Source: Flexifilum sp963727545 (GTDB lineage: Bacteria > Chloroflexota > Anaerolineae > Aggregatilineales > Phototrophicaceae). From it: a stretch of DNA of 64,000 bases. This document shows positions 8,231 to 17,454 of the stretch, in pieces; position 1 is the stretch's first letter; every line of letters starts with the position of its first letter. The translations under genes were made by a program, and so were the position numbers. The DNA is taken from assembly GCA_963727545.1 (NCBI GenBank), contig CAVSGS010000005.1:372001-436000 (forward strand). Reading direction: 5' to 3'. The notes under the pieces were generated by a model. The model was not told the origin of the DNA, did not search any database, and worked only from the letters and a program-made list of their open reading frames with translations.

Positions 8231-9817
8231 ATGCAGCTAAGTTTCTCTCTTGCCTTGATCGCGGGGCTGGTTTCCTTCCTCTCGCCCTGCGTGCTCCCCC
8301 TCGTTCCGGCATATATCGGTTACATGGGCGGTCGCGTAACGAACACGGTCGCCGCACAAACGGCAGGTGGCGCCGCCGTCGCCATCAAGCCGGGACTCGG
8401 CAGTCGCTTTAGCACCATGCTGCATGGGCTGGCGTTCGTCGCCGGGTTCACCTTCGTCTTTGTGGCGATCGGCTTGCTCGGTACCGCCTTCGTCAACCAG
8501 ATCGGGCGCGCGAACATCAACGTGATCACCGGGATCATTGGGCGCGCGGGTGGGCTGCTGATCATCTTCTTCGGCTTGCATTTCATGGGCGCGCTGCCCG
8601 CGCTGTTCAACCGCATTCTCGCGCGGCGACAAGCCCTCAACACAGTGCTGATCGCGGTCGGTGCCCTGATGATCGTCGGCGCGACGCTGTTCTGGATCTT
8701 CGAAGACTGGCTGTTCGCGCTGCCCTTCTTCGCCCTGTTCGTGCTCTGGCTCGTGCTCGGCGGCGCGTTCAGTACACCGGAGAAATTCTGGACCGACGCG
8801 ATCATGGCGGTGCAGCGCGCGCTTTACACCGACACCCGCCGCCAGATGGTCGCACAGGGACATCAAAGCTACGCCGGATCCGCCATCATGGGGGTGATCT
8901 TCTCGGCGGGCTGGACACCCTGTATCGGACCGATCTACGGCAGCATTTTGACGATGGCGGCGACCGGCGGCGACGTCGCCACTGCGGGCTGGCTGCTGCT
9001 CGCCTATTCGCTTGGCTTGGGCATTCCCTTCATCGTCGCCGCCTTCCTGCTCGACAGTGCGCAGGGCATTCTACGCCATCTTCAGCGCCATCTGCACACG
9101 ATCGAACTCGCCAGCGGCGCGTTTCTCGTCCTCATTGGCGTGTTCGTCGCCAGCGGCAATCTGCAAACGCTGAGCCAGAATTTCGCCAACCAGTTCGCCG
9201 ACTTTTCCTACAGCCTTGAAGACTGCGTCGTCAAGCTGAATCAGGGCGAGATCGGCTTGGGTGATTTCTCCAACTGCATGAATGGCACTGGCACGACCGA
9301 AGCGCCGGTTGAGACGTCCGCCCTGCCCACGCCCCCCACGTTCCTCGCCGCACCGAGCGTCCTTGAAGTCGCCGAAGCAGCGCCGGAAATCGGGCTGGAA
9401 GTGGGCAAACAAGCGCCGAGCTTCACCGCGCTGTCCTCCAGCGGTGAGACGGTCAATCTCGCTGACCTGCGGGGCAACCTCGTCGTGCTCAATTTCTGGG
9501 CGACGTGGTGCCCACCCTGCCGCGCCGAGATGCCCTCATTCCAGCAAGCTCACCAAACGTTCGCCGATCAGGGCGTCGCTATTCTCGCCGTCAATGCGGG
9601 CGAGGCACCGGAAGTCGTCGCGGATTTCCATAACGCTATGGGGATCACCTTCCCGATGCTGATCGACCAGAGCCAGATCATCCAACGGCTGTACGGCTTG
9701 CAAGGTTATCCAACCACCTACATCCTTGACCGCAGCGGCGTGATCATAGCGCAGCACGTCGGCGGGCTGACCGCTACCGACATCTACAGCTTGATCCAGC
9801 AAGGACTGGCGACCTAA
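8231..9817 (+). CDS. CcdA-type thiol reductant transporter fused to a TlpA/ResA thioredoxin
   Basis: 528 residues. The N-terminal membrane part is CcdA/DsbD-like: SLALIAGLVSFLSPCVLPLV near residue 19 and GWTPCIGPIYGSI near 230 carry the paired Cys that pass electrons across the membrane. A Pro/Thr linker leads to a C-terminal thioredoxin-fold domain with WATWCPPCRAEMP near residues 423-435. The fusion should take reducing power from cytosolic thioredoxin and deliver it to outside thiols, as in cytochrome c maturation or disulfide reduction. Start ATG 8231. The next gene, a second TlpA protein, follows after eight bases. Confidence 0.9.
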   Translation: MQLSFSLALIAGLVSFLSPCVLPLVPAYIGYMGGRVTNTVAAQTAGGAAVAIKPGLGSRFSTMLHGLAFVAGFTFVFVAIGLLGTAFVNQIGRANINVITGIIGRAGGLLIIFFGLHFMGALPALFNRILARRQALNTVLIAVGALMIVGATLFWIFEDWLFALPFFALFVLWLVLGGAFSTPEKFWTDAIMAVQRALYTDTRRQMVAQGHQSYAGSAIMGVIFSAGWTPCIGPIYGSILTMAATGGDVATAGWLLLAYSLGLGIPFIVAAFLLDSAQGILRHLQRHLHTIELASGAFLVLIGVFVASGNLQTLSQNFANQFADFSYSLEDCVVKLNQGEIGLGDFSNCMNGTGTTEAPVETSALPTPPTFLAAPSVLEVAEAAPEIGLEVGKQAPSFTALSSSGETVNLADLRGNLVVLNFWATWCPPCRAEMPSFQQAHQTFADQGVAILAVNAGEAPEVVADFHNAMGITFPMLIDQSQIIQRLYGLQGYPTTYILDRSGVIIAQHVGGLTATDIYSLIQQGLAT

Positions 9818-9825
9818 CGCCGCCG

Positions 9826-10380
9826 ATGACCTCGAACAGCAGGTTTGGCTTGGCAACCGGCGCGATTATTTGCTTGCTCACCGCGGCGACGATCGTGATC
9901 GCCGGGGGGCTGCCGGATCGCGCGACTTACAGCGGTCAGGTCAACGCCGAGGGGCAGCCGGTCGCGCCGGAAATCGGCGCACTCGCCCCACCCTTTACTG
10001 CGACAACGCTCGACAACGTGATCCACTCGGATGATCTACGCGGCACTCCCGTCTTGATCAACTTCTGGGCGACATGGTGCGTCCCCTGCCGCGTCGAAAT
10101 GCCGGAGCTGCAAGCTTTCCACGAAGCCCAACCCACTGTTCGCGTGATCGCGGTCAATCTTGGCGAACCGCGCAATCTGGTTGTAGACTGGGTGGCTCAG
10201 CTTGGGCTTACCTACGACATCGCGCTCGACCCGGATGGCGTTATCGCCACCGCTTATCAGTTGCGCGGACAGCCCACGACTTACGTTGTCTCACCCGGCG
10301 GCGCGATCGTGAACATCTTTTACGGCGCGACCACCCGACAAGCGCTGGAAGCCGCGCTCGAACCATTTTTGAGGAACTGA
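9826..10380 (+). CDS. TlpA/ResA-like thiol-disulfide oxidoreductase
   Basis: 184 residues. The N-terminal hydrophobic helix (LATGAIICLLTAATIVIAGG) is an uncleaved anchor or signal. It is followed by a thioredoxin-fold AhpC/TSA-type domain with NFWATWCVPCRVEMPEL, where the CVPC pair at about residues 85-88 is the redox centre, and the cis-Pro in GQPTTYVV. It should act outside the membrane and receive electrons from the CcdA protein just upstream. GAGGAA before the following ATG at 10381 shows tight coupling to the DUF2085 gene. Confidence 0.88.
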   Translation: MTSNSRFGLATGAIICLLTAATIVIAGGLPDRATYSGQVNAEGQPVAPEIGALAPPFTATTLDNVIHSDDLRGTPVLINFWATWCVPCRVEMPELQAFHEAQPTVRVIAVNLGEPRNLVVDWVAQLGLTYDIALDPDGVIATAYQLRGQPTTYVVSPGGAIVNIFYGATTRQALEAALEPFLRN

Positions 10381-11184
10381 ATGACCACCGAACTAACCGG
10401 CTCCAAACGACGGGCGCTGCGCCTGAATATCTGGATGCTGAAGCTCTCCCGGCACTGGCTGCGCGTCGCGCTGATCGTCATTGGCATTTACGCAACGCTG
10501 CCGTGGGTCGCACCGACGCTGATGCACTTCGGGCTGACCGAACCCGCTCACGTCCTCTACTTCATTTACGGACCGTTCTGCCACCAGTTCGCTTTCCGCT
10601 CATTCTTCCTCTATGGCGATCAGGTCGCTTACCCGCGCGCCATCAGCGGCACAACGCTAACCCCCTACGAAACCTACATCATGAAGTCGCCGGAATTCGA
10701 TCAGGCATTGTCGAATTGGGTCGGGCAGCCGGGGCGCAGCACCTTTTCGAGCGTCGATCAATTCGATCCGTATCTCTGGACCTATGATCTGCAATTTGCA
10801 TCCAAAGACTTTTTTGGTGACCCGCGAATGGGCTACAAGCTGACGCTGTGCGAACGCGACATCGCCATCTATACGATGCTGTTCATCGGTGGGTTGATCT
10901 ACAGTATTCCGGTCGTGCGGCGACGGCTGCGCCCGATACCAATCTGGTTGTACATCGTCCTCGGATTGATGCCGATCGGCATCGACGGCTTCAGCCAACT
11001 CCTCGGCTACCCGCCTTTCAGCCTGTGGCAACCGCGTGAGACGCTGCCGATTTTCCGGGTCGTCACCGGCGGCTTGTTCGGCTTGATGAATGCGTGGCTC
11101 GCCTTCCCCTATCTCGAACTCTCGTTCCGTGATACGCGGCAGCAGCTAGAGGCGAAGCTGGCACGGGCTGGAATTCACGTTTAG
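10381..11184 (+). CDS. DUF2085-family membrane protein
   Basis: 267 residues with several membrane helices. DUF2085 hallmarks are visible: YGPFCHQFAFRSFFLYGDQ in the N-terminal half and, after a longer insert, LCERDIAIYTMLFIGGLIY, then LMPIGIDGFSQLLGYPPFS. The conserved Cys-His and Cys-x-Arg pairs suggest a metal or thiol role, but no function is established for this family. The ATG directly abuts the TlpA stop, so it is the last gene of the redox operon. Confidence 0.75.
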   Translation: MTTELTGSKRRALRLNIWMLKLSRHWLRVALIVIGIYATLPWVAPTLMHFGLTEPAHVLYFIYGPFCHQFAFRSFFLYGDQVAYPRAISGTTLTPYETYIMKSPEFDQALSNWVGQPGRSTFSSVDQFDPYLWTYDLQFASKDFFGDPRMGYKLTLCERDIAIYTMLFIGGLIYSIPVVRRRLRPIPIWLYIVLGLMPIGIDGFSQLLGYPPFSLWQPRETLPIFRVVTGGLFGLMNAWLAFPYLELSFRDTRQQLEAKLARAGIHV

Positions 11185-11348
11185 CTTACACCGACCAACA
11201 ACGAGCGCTTACTCCCGCAGGCGAATGTGTTTGTGTCAAGCCATTGGGATTATTTCGCCAACCTAAACATCCCGCCACTGCCCAGTACCCATTATCATTT
11301 TTCACGATAACTTTAGCGACGAACAATCTGGACCGGTCATCAGGACGC

Positions 11349-11380
11349 AAAAACAGCGAGCTTGCAACTCGCTGTTTTCG
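11349..11380. terminator. Bidirectional Rho-independent terminator
   Basis: AACAGCGAG (11352-11360) and CTCGCTGTT (11368-11376) enclose CTTGCAA. A-rich bases lie on the left and TTTTCG on the right. It can serve both the plus-strand redox operon and the minus-strand pilus-subunit operon. Confidence 0.75.
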
Positions 11381-11396
11381 TTACTCGAAATCTGGA

Positions 11397-11418
11397 GGGC
11401 GGATGCCGTGATCCGCCC
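11397..11418. terminator. Hairpin between convergent operons
   Basis: GGGCGGAT (11397-11404) and ATCCGCCC (11411-11418) form an eight-base-pair stem with loop GCCGTG. There is no T-run, so this is a secondary structure next to the terminator at 11349. Confidence 0.4.
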
Positions 11419-11441
11419 AGTTTGTAGGTAACGAATTCGGT

Positions 11442-14441
11442 CTATTCGCCACCCCCGCCAAACGATGACGTCCATGTCGCCGTCGGCGTGCGCGTCGGCG
11501 TATTTGACGGAGTTGCTGAAGCCGTCGGCGTGCGCGATGCCGTCGGCGTATTCGTCGGCGTGTAGGTGTCCGTCGGCAAAGGCGTGTTCGACGGCAACGG
11601 CGTGTTCGACGGCAACGGCGTGTTGCTCGCCGTCGGCGTGTTCGTCGGCGTGTTGCTCGCCGTCGGCGTATTCGTCGGCGTATTCGTCGGCGCAGTACAG
11701 GTCACGTTGCTGCTGGTGATGGTGGTTCCCGGCGACACCGCGTAGACCGAAGCCGGTACTCCATTGATGAACACCTTAAGCCGCAGGGTTCCGTAGTAAG
11801 TTTGGGGCGGGATAGTCGTGATCGTCGCCTGTGCACCGCCAGCAAGGGCATCGATCGGTCCACCGTTGCTTGACGGATACACATTGTGCCACTTACCGCC
11901 GTAGTATTGTTGCAAGCGCCAAGTGATCGTTGACCCCGCCGGCATGGCATTGCCGCTCGTATTACGAATGGTCCACGTCATATCGCCGGGATAACTACAC
12001 GTCCCTGAAACCGTGAAGCTAAGCGGTATCAGCGTCGGTGACGGCGTGAACGTGGGCGACGGTGTAAACGTGGGCGACGGCGTAAACGTCTGCGAAGCGG
12101 TAAAGGTCGCTGTCGGCGTGTAAGTGTTGGTCGGCGTGTTCGTCGGCGTGAAGGTGTTCGTCGGCGTGAACGTGTTGGTTGGCGTGAAGGTATTGGTCGG
12201 CGTTGCCGAGGGCAACGGTGACGGTGCCAACCGGGTCAAGAAGTAGCATTCGGAGTCGAACACAAACGCCGAGTTAGCAAAGTCTTCAGCAGTCACTCCG
12301 GGGAAGTCGTGCGACAGCGTACCGTTGGCACCACCAGCGAAGAGAATGTAGAGCGGTCGCGTTGTTCCGGCACTCACGGTCAGCGCCCGACCAGAGATCC
12401 ACGTCCCCTCACGATTGCTCAAACCCGAGCTATCGCTGCCGCCAATGGTCGGCGGCGTCACGTCCTGCCCCGAACCCGCATACCAGAGTTGGGTACTCCC
12501 ACTCACGGCATTCGGATAACTGCCATCCCCCCAAACCTCGCTCAGCCTCATCGTCGATGAGCCATGCCGATTCCAGTTGATCTGGAAGCCAATCAAGGAG
12601 ATTGGCACGGTGCCGTTATTGGTGACGTCAAAGCGAACCATGTCGCCCGGCTCGAACATCAGCGGCGAGATTTGAACCGGCGTATCGACGCATTGGAGCG
12701 TATTCGTCGCGGTCGGCGTATTCGTCTCGTCGGTAGGCACCGGCGGATTAGTATTAAACTGCGTCGCGCAGTCGGTCGTCGCGTTCAAGTCATCGAAGTA
12801 GAAGGTCGTCCCATTGAAGCTTGACAACGGTATGATCGACAGCGGCACCGGCGCACTCGTGAAAGTAAGCGTCCAAGTACTGGTACCGGGCGGCAGCGTC
12901 AGATTCGCCGATCCGCTGAATGGATACTCCGGTGCCCCCGGAGGCGTTGGCGTGCCGGCGCCGACGGTGACATCGTTGCCGACGTCGGTATAAGGCGATC
13001 CATTGTCGAAGCCATCCCAGATCGGCTGATCGTTGAGCTTCATCGCCGTAGCCCCCATCCCGGTGAAGCCGGAAGGCGGCGCCCAGACGACCACGACCCG
13101 GCTCAGGTAGGTGGCGTAAGGCAGCGCATTATTGATCGTCACCGTAACCTTATCATTGCCATAGCCGATAGCACTCGCCGTAATGTCGCTACACTGGAAC
13201 TCCTGCGTCGGCGTATTCGTTATCGTCGGCGTGAGGGTCGCGGTCGGCGTATCAGTCGCGGTCGGCGTAAAGGTATTGGTTGCAGTCGACGTCGGCGTAT
13301 AGATGTCAGTTGGGACCAGCGTCGGCTGGTCAGGCAAGTCACGACCCGGCGGCACCGCCCGCGGGCTGCGGAACGCTTCGTTGACCGCAACACGACGCGC
13401 TTGCAAAGGTAGATAAGCTGCCAAACCGAGCGGGGTAATCAGCGGATGATTGAAGGTGATTACGATGTAAACCGTATCGCCCGGACCGCCCGCATCCAGC
13501 CAAGGACGATCTACGTTATCCGTCCAACCGTAGGAGGACAGTAGATCATTCGGTTTTTCTTCAAGCAGACAAACCGGTGCCCGCGGATCGGTGGACGCTG
13601 GCGGCTGCAGCGGATTCCGGAAGCGCGTATCAATATCACCGGAAGTGTCCGATTCATCCATTTTAGCGCGCGAACTACACATCATCACGTCGAACCAACC
13701 GCGCTCGTCAGAATGGCGAAGCTGCTCATAATCGGGACTGCCCGGCAGCGGACGATCCCAGACTTGATACCACGGCACCGTGCTCGGATCCGGATAGTGA
13801 CCGGAGGCAACCGACCACGACAGCGGATTTTCAGTCCAACCGGCAGGCAGTCCAACCTGTGGGTCGGGCAGCACTTGACCACTCAGACCAAGCCCGGCGG
13901 CACCGCGCCGCGCCTCGTTCCAAATCGAAAGCAGACGGGCGAGGTCTTTACGGCGGTTCTGATCTTCCGGGTCGGTCGGGTCGCAGTCGTCGCCACCGTA
14001 ATAGGTCGCGTAGATCGCTTCCGGACCATCTTGATAGACCTCGACCGGATCCAGCGTGTTGAAGCCGGGGAAATCACCATTAGGCAGAGTCGTTTTGACA
14101 CCGCGTTGGGCGAGGTTACGCGCCGTGATCGCGGGGTCGCCGTCCGGGTTTTCCTCATTCCGCACACACGGGACAATTGAATTCAAATCGCCGACCCACG
14201 AGGTATCCGTCGTGTCGTAGATCTGCAAGTCCAGCGGATAGAGGCTGTTATCGTAGACGCCGGTCGAGGCGTAACGCGCAGCCGCTCGCGCGGCGTTTTG
14301 CAGCGTCACCCACGCCTGAAAAATGCGCCCAAACTCGATAATGCCAAACAATAAGATCAACAGAATGGGCAGAGTGATGGCAAACTCCGCCAGCGTTTGC
14401 CCCGTTCTGCGCCTATCATGCAACGCTCCGCGTTCTTCCAT
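11442..14441 (-). CDS. Large TadE-like protein with Thr-Pro repeat linkers
   Basis: 999 residues. The N-terminus is TadE/pseudopilin-like: RRTGQTLAEFAITLPILLIL followed by FGIIEFGRIFQAWVTLQNAA, with the Glu and hydrophobic helix used for Tad pilus minor pilins. About 350 residues of mixed extracellular sequence follow. Two or three compact beta-rich domains are then joined by TPTNTFTPTNT-type linkers (around residues 370-400, 740-800 and 930-990). The C-terminus FGGGGE is very short. Linkers like these usually extend secreted domains away from the cell. It is the third gene of a Tad subunit operon and may be the adhesive tip or surface part. The domains between the linkers are not recognised. 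Confidence 0.75.
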   Translation of the reverse strand: MEERGALHDRRRTGQTLAEFAITLPILLILLFGIIEFGRIFQAWVTLQNAARAAARYASTGVYDNSLYPLDLQIYDTTDTSWVGDLNSIVPCVRNEENPDGDPAITARNLAQRGVKTTLPNGDFPGFNTLDPVEVYQDGPEAIYATYYGGDDCDPTDPEDQNRRKDLARLLSIWNEARRGAAGLGLSGQVLPDPQVGLPAGWTENPLSWSVASGHYPDPSTVPWYQVWDRPLPGSPDYEQLRHSDERGWFDVMMCSSRAKMDESDTSGDIDTRFRNPLQPPASTDPRAPVCLLEEKPNDLLSSYGWTDNVDRPWLDAGGPGDTVYIVITFNHPLITPLGLAAYLPLQARRVAVNEAFRSPRAVPPGRDLPDQPTLVPTDIYTPTSTATNTFTPTATDTPTATLTPTITNTPTQEFQCSDITASAIGYGNDKVTVTINNALPYATYLSRVVVVWAPPSGFTGMGATAMKLNDQPIWDGFDNGSPYTDVGNDVTVGAGTPTPPGAPEYPFSGSANLTLPPGTSTWTLTFTSAPVPLSIIPLSSFNGTTFYFDDLNATTDCATQFNTNPPVPTDETNTPTATNTLQCVDTPVQISPLMFEPGDMVRFDVTNNGTVPISLIGFQINWNRHGSSTMRLSEVWGDGSYPNAVSGSTQLWYAGSGQDVTPPTIGGSDSSGLSNREGTWISGRALTVSAGTTRPLYILFAGGANGTLSHDFPGVTAEDFANSAFVFDSECYFLTRLAPSPLPSATPTNTFTPTNTFTPTNTFTPTNTPTNTYTPTATFTASQTFTPSPTFTPSPTFTPSPTLIPLSFTVSGTCSYPGDMTWTIRNTSGNAMPAGSTITWRLQQYYGGKWHNVYPSSNGGPIDALAGGAQATITTIPPQTYYGTLRLKVFINGVPASVYAVSPGTTITSSNVTCTAPTNTPTNTPTASNTPTNTPTASNTPLPSNTPLPSNTPLPTDTYTPTNTPTASRTPTASATPSNTPTRTPTATWTSSFGGGGE
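11470..11700. repeat. Degenerate tandem repeat encoding Thr-Pro/Thr-Asn linker
   Basis: Repeated GTCGGCGTATTCGTCGGCGT-like units on the plus strand encode TPT-NTPT repeats on the minus strand. Copy number can vary by slippage. It lies entirely inside the large TadE gene. Confidence 0.7.
12025..12225. repeat. Second Thr-Pro linker repeat block
   Basis: Units such as GTCGGCGTGAAGGTGTT and CGTGGGCGACGG repeat several times. They encode TPTNTFTPTNTFTPT and TPSPTFTPSPTFT on the minus strand. Confidence 0.7.
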
Positions 14442-14452
14442 CTAGCATCCCC

Positions 14453-17413
14453 CTACTGCGACAACCGCGTGAACATGCGCGATGCAATTTCGTTAAATAC
14501 CTGTTCCAACTCCGCGCCCGATGATGCTACGAAGAAGTTCCCGCAGCTTTGACGCGGTGGTTTAGGATCATAAACGTTGCCGTTTCCGTTCAGTACGCCC
14601 GTATAAGGTTCCTCGCAAGGACCTCGCTGTCCCCAGTCGGGCGAACTCGGATTAATACCGTTCCCGATGCGCGACGCCCCCATGTCCTGCTGCCAGTAAT
14701 CGCTGTCGATCTGGAAGTTGTCACCCACGTCGGCAATGTAACGGAGCAGTTCCTCGCCGAGATAATCAGCAGCCCGAAGTCGGCGCAAGGTCGCATTATC
14801 GCCAGCGCCGCCCGCAGTTTCGCCGCGAATACAGGCGTAGTCGGTCGCACTACAAACCGTGTGAACCAACTGTCCGGTAGTCGGATCCGGCTCCATGTCG
14901 TAGTTCAAACCGAAGCCGATGGTGAAAATGGTCGGCAGCAGCTCATCGCCGAAGCGGGTGCAGCCGGTCGCGTTGGGGAGATCGGCGACGCCGATACAGT
15001 CCGCCCAGTCGCGCGCGTAGTCATCGACGTTGTAGTAATTGATGCAGTTTTCGTCAGCCGGAACAAGGGCATCGTCCGGCATGATCGCGGTGGTGCCGCA
15101 GTAGTGACGATAATCCGGTCGTAGGTCACTACAAGTCGGGAAGTTGCGCGACTGGAGCAGCTGCGTCGATCCGGGATCGTCGACTGGGGCAGTCGGGTCG
15201 TCCGATCCGTAGGGGCAGAGTCCAAAAGCGCCGTAGCCACCGGCTCCGGTCGTCGAGTTCCAGATCGGTCCGCCAGTTCCCAGCAGCGGGCTATAGACGT
15301 AACTAGGAACTTCGGGATTGGTCGACGCCGACGGGACTTTCGCGTATGGATCCGGCTGCGAGATAGTGGTATCGCTGCCAATGCGTGTCACCGGATTGCT
15401 CGCGCCGGCTGCGCCGTCGCTCAAGAGCACCATAATCCAGACCGCACCTTCGCGTCGTCCTTCCGAGTAGAGCGTCGCACTCCCCTGTGCCAATGCACCG
15501 CCGATATTCGTACCGGCGCACGACGCGCGAAGTTCGTAGCTGTTGAAACGCGCATCCGCACCTGACGCAATTGCCCAATCAGGGGTCGTAACCACGTCGT
15601 CAAGCAGCGCGGTGTAGCGAGGATCACCATTTGGATACCACTTCCCTGCTGCATCAAGCCATGGTGTGTCGATCGCCGCCCGGTCGAAAGGACAAGCTCC
15701 ATCAACCGGATTGGTCACGATGTCGCCGATGCTGACGCCATTCAGAAGGTTATCGTAAGTACGGGGGGTCTGGAGTTGTTCCGTACCATCCACCAAAGCA
15801 TCCCAGAGACCATCACCGTTCGTATCCACGTAGCTCGAATACTCAGCGCGGACGCCAACGACTTGATGCAGGGTTTCGACCGCGCCCTTGCGCAGCAGGG
15901 TATTACCGGACGGGTCGGACGGGTCCGCTAGATTGTGTTGAGTTTCGATCATCGTCGCCTGAGGTCCGTTCGGACCGTCAGGGTCGACCGGATAAGCGGC
16001 GCGGTCAAAGGTGACAAATGCGACCCGGTCACCACGCAGGAAGTCAAGCTGAGACAGGAAAGAGTCCGCCGCATTGCGCGCTTTCTGAAACGGCTGACAG
16101 ATCAAGTCGCTGAAGTCCATATTCCCATGAGCATCAAGGAGACCATCGGGATCATTGCAGCAGCCGAAGTAGTCGTACATGGGCACGAAACCCATGTAAT
16201 AGGGGTTGGTTGTATTCGGATAATAGGTGACTTCGTTATGGACATCCCCACCCACGCCAGCGAAATAAGCGGAATATTCATCGTATAACTCGGGTTTAAC
16301 CGGAGCACGGTACAGCGCGCTCGGAACGTAGGCGCGCACCTGACAAAACTCGCGCGGTTCCTGTCTTCCCTCCGGTGTCGTATTACCAACTCCAACCGGC
16401 ATCGTTACGGTTCGAAAACCACTGGGATAATTCACAAGATCCGTCGTCGGCTCAAAAGCGATCGTGTTGTCGCGGAAGTCATTGTCAGGCGGATTCGTGC
16501 GCAGAATCCGGTTATTGAGCGCGTGCTGGGTATTGCCGCTGATCTGCGCCCACGGATCGTTATGCCGCGCAGCAGGATCTGGGTCATTGTTGGTATCGAA
16601 GGTCGACCAACCGATCAGCGGCGGGACGTAGCGGACGCCCAGCTTAACCTCATCGGTTGGATCAGCAGTCGTCATGTTCGGCACGTGATCCCAGTCGTCG
16701 TAAGTCGTCTCGTTGAGCATCGACTCGGACACGTCGAAGATCAGCACCACGTCGATAACCGCCGTCTGCGAGATCGCCAACTCGGTCAGCGTAATCGTCG
16801 GGTAGCCCAGCAGCCGCAAGAAAATCGTCGGCGCGTCGATTTGGGCAGTCACGCGCACGAGCTTCAATTCATCATCGGTACAAAGTTGTTTATAGCGCGC
16901 CAACACATCCGGGTCGGCAGCCGGATTGTCCTCATTATGAGTTGGTCCGGTCGGATTCAGAGGATCGTTGGGTACCGCAATGAAAAGCGGATGGGCATCC
17001 GGGTTCGGCACATGATTGGTAGGCGGATCTAGAAACAGCGGTGCGTCATAAGCATTGCCGTTGTTGTCGCGGGCGATTTCCTGCGTGCGACAAGTCTCGA
17101 CGACCACGTTTTTCGGGTCGAGTCCGTAGACTTCAATGAACTGCCGGGCTGCCAAGTTGAGATTCGCGATACTGCTCGCTTCGCCTTCGGCGATCCCGTT
17201 ATCCGGCGTCTCATCGACGACGCGCCGCATTTGACCGGCAGCGGCAATTGCCGCCGCGTCAATCGCCCGGCGCATCGTGCTGTAGCGGATGAACAGAACC
17301 GATACATCGGTCACGATGCCGACAAATCCCAACAGAGCGAGAAACCCAACCGCCAAGATAATCAGCGATTGCCCGGTCTGACCTTTCTTACGCCAATGTC
17401 GCCACAGTTTCAT
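14453..17413 (-). CDS. TadG-like pilus-assembly protein with von Willebrand A domain
   Basis: 986 residues. The N-terminus GQTGQSLIILAVGFLALLGF and the following RRAIDAAAIAAAGQ match TadG/Tad secretion-domain proteins. A VWA domain begins at about residue 220 with VVLIFDVSESML, where DVSES is the DxSxS metal-ion site. The VWA fold is interrupted by long Asp/Pro/Tyr-rich inserts, so the protein is much larger than typical TadG (about 400-500). It should be anchored in the membrane with the VWA part outside. It lies between two TadE genes, 11 bases upstream of the repeat-rich one and 41 bases after the other. Confidence 0.8.
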   Translation of the reverse strand: MKLWRHWRKKGQTGQSLIILAVGFLALLGFVGIVTDVSVLFIRYSTMRRAIDAAAIAAAGQMRRVVDETPDNGIAEGEASSIANLNLAARQFIEVYGLDPKNVVVETCRTQEIARDNNGNAYDAPLFLDPPTNHVPNPDAHPLFIAVPNDPLNPTGPTHNEDNPAADPDVLARYKQLCTDDELKLVRVTAQIDAPTIFLRLLGYPTITLTELAISQTAVIDVVLIFDVSESMLNETTYDDWDHVPNMTTADPTDEVKLGVRYVPPLIGWSTFDTNNDPDPAARHNDPWAQISGNTQHALNNRILRTNPPDNDFRDNTIAFEPTTDLVNYPSGFRTVTMPVGVGNTTPEGRQEPREFCQVRAYVPSALYRAPVKPELYDEYSAYFAGVGGDVHNEVTYYPNTTNPYYMGFVPMYDYFGCCNDPDGLLDAHGNMDFSDLICQPFQKARNAADSFLSQLDFLRGDRVAFVTFDRAAYPVDPDGPNGPQATMIETQHNLADPSDPSGNTLLRKGAVETLHQVVGVRAEYSSYVDTNGDGLWDALVDGTEQLQTPRTYDNLLNGVSIGDIVTNPVDGACPFDRAAIDTPWLDAAGKWYPNGDPRYTALLDDVVTTPDWAIASGADARFNSYELRASCAGTNIGGALAQGSATLYSEGRREGAVWIMVLLSDGAAGASNPVTRIGSDTTISQPDPYAKVPSASTNPEVPSYVYSPLLGTGGPIWNSTTGAGGYGAFGLCPYGSDDPTAPVDDPGSTQLLQSRNFPTCSDLRPDYRHYCGTTAIMPDDALVPADENCINYYNVDDYARDWADCIGVADLPNATGCTRFGDELLPTIFTIGFGLNYDMEPDPTTGQLVHTVCSATDYACIRGETAGGAGDNATLRRLRAADYLGEELLRYIADVGDNFQIDSDYWQQDMGASRIGNGINPSSPDWGQRGPCEEPYTGVLNGNGNVYDPKPPRQSCGNFFVASSGAELEQVFNEIASRMFTRLSQ

Positions 17414-17454
17414 AATCTACCTACTAAACCTCGTCCGATTAAACTGAGCGAGTC

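Noticed and set aside
11470..12225. Regular repeats resembling a CRISPR array
   Set aside because: Units are short, directly adjacent, without unique spacers, and encode Thr-Pro linkers in frame.
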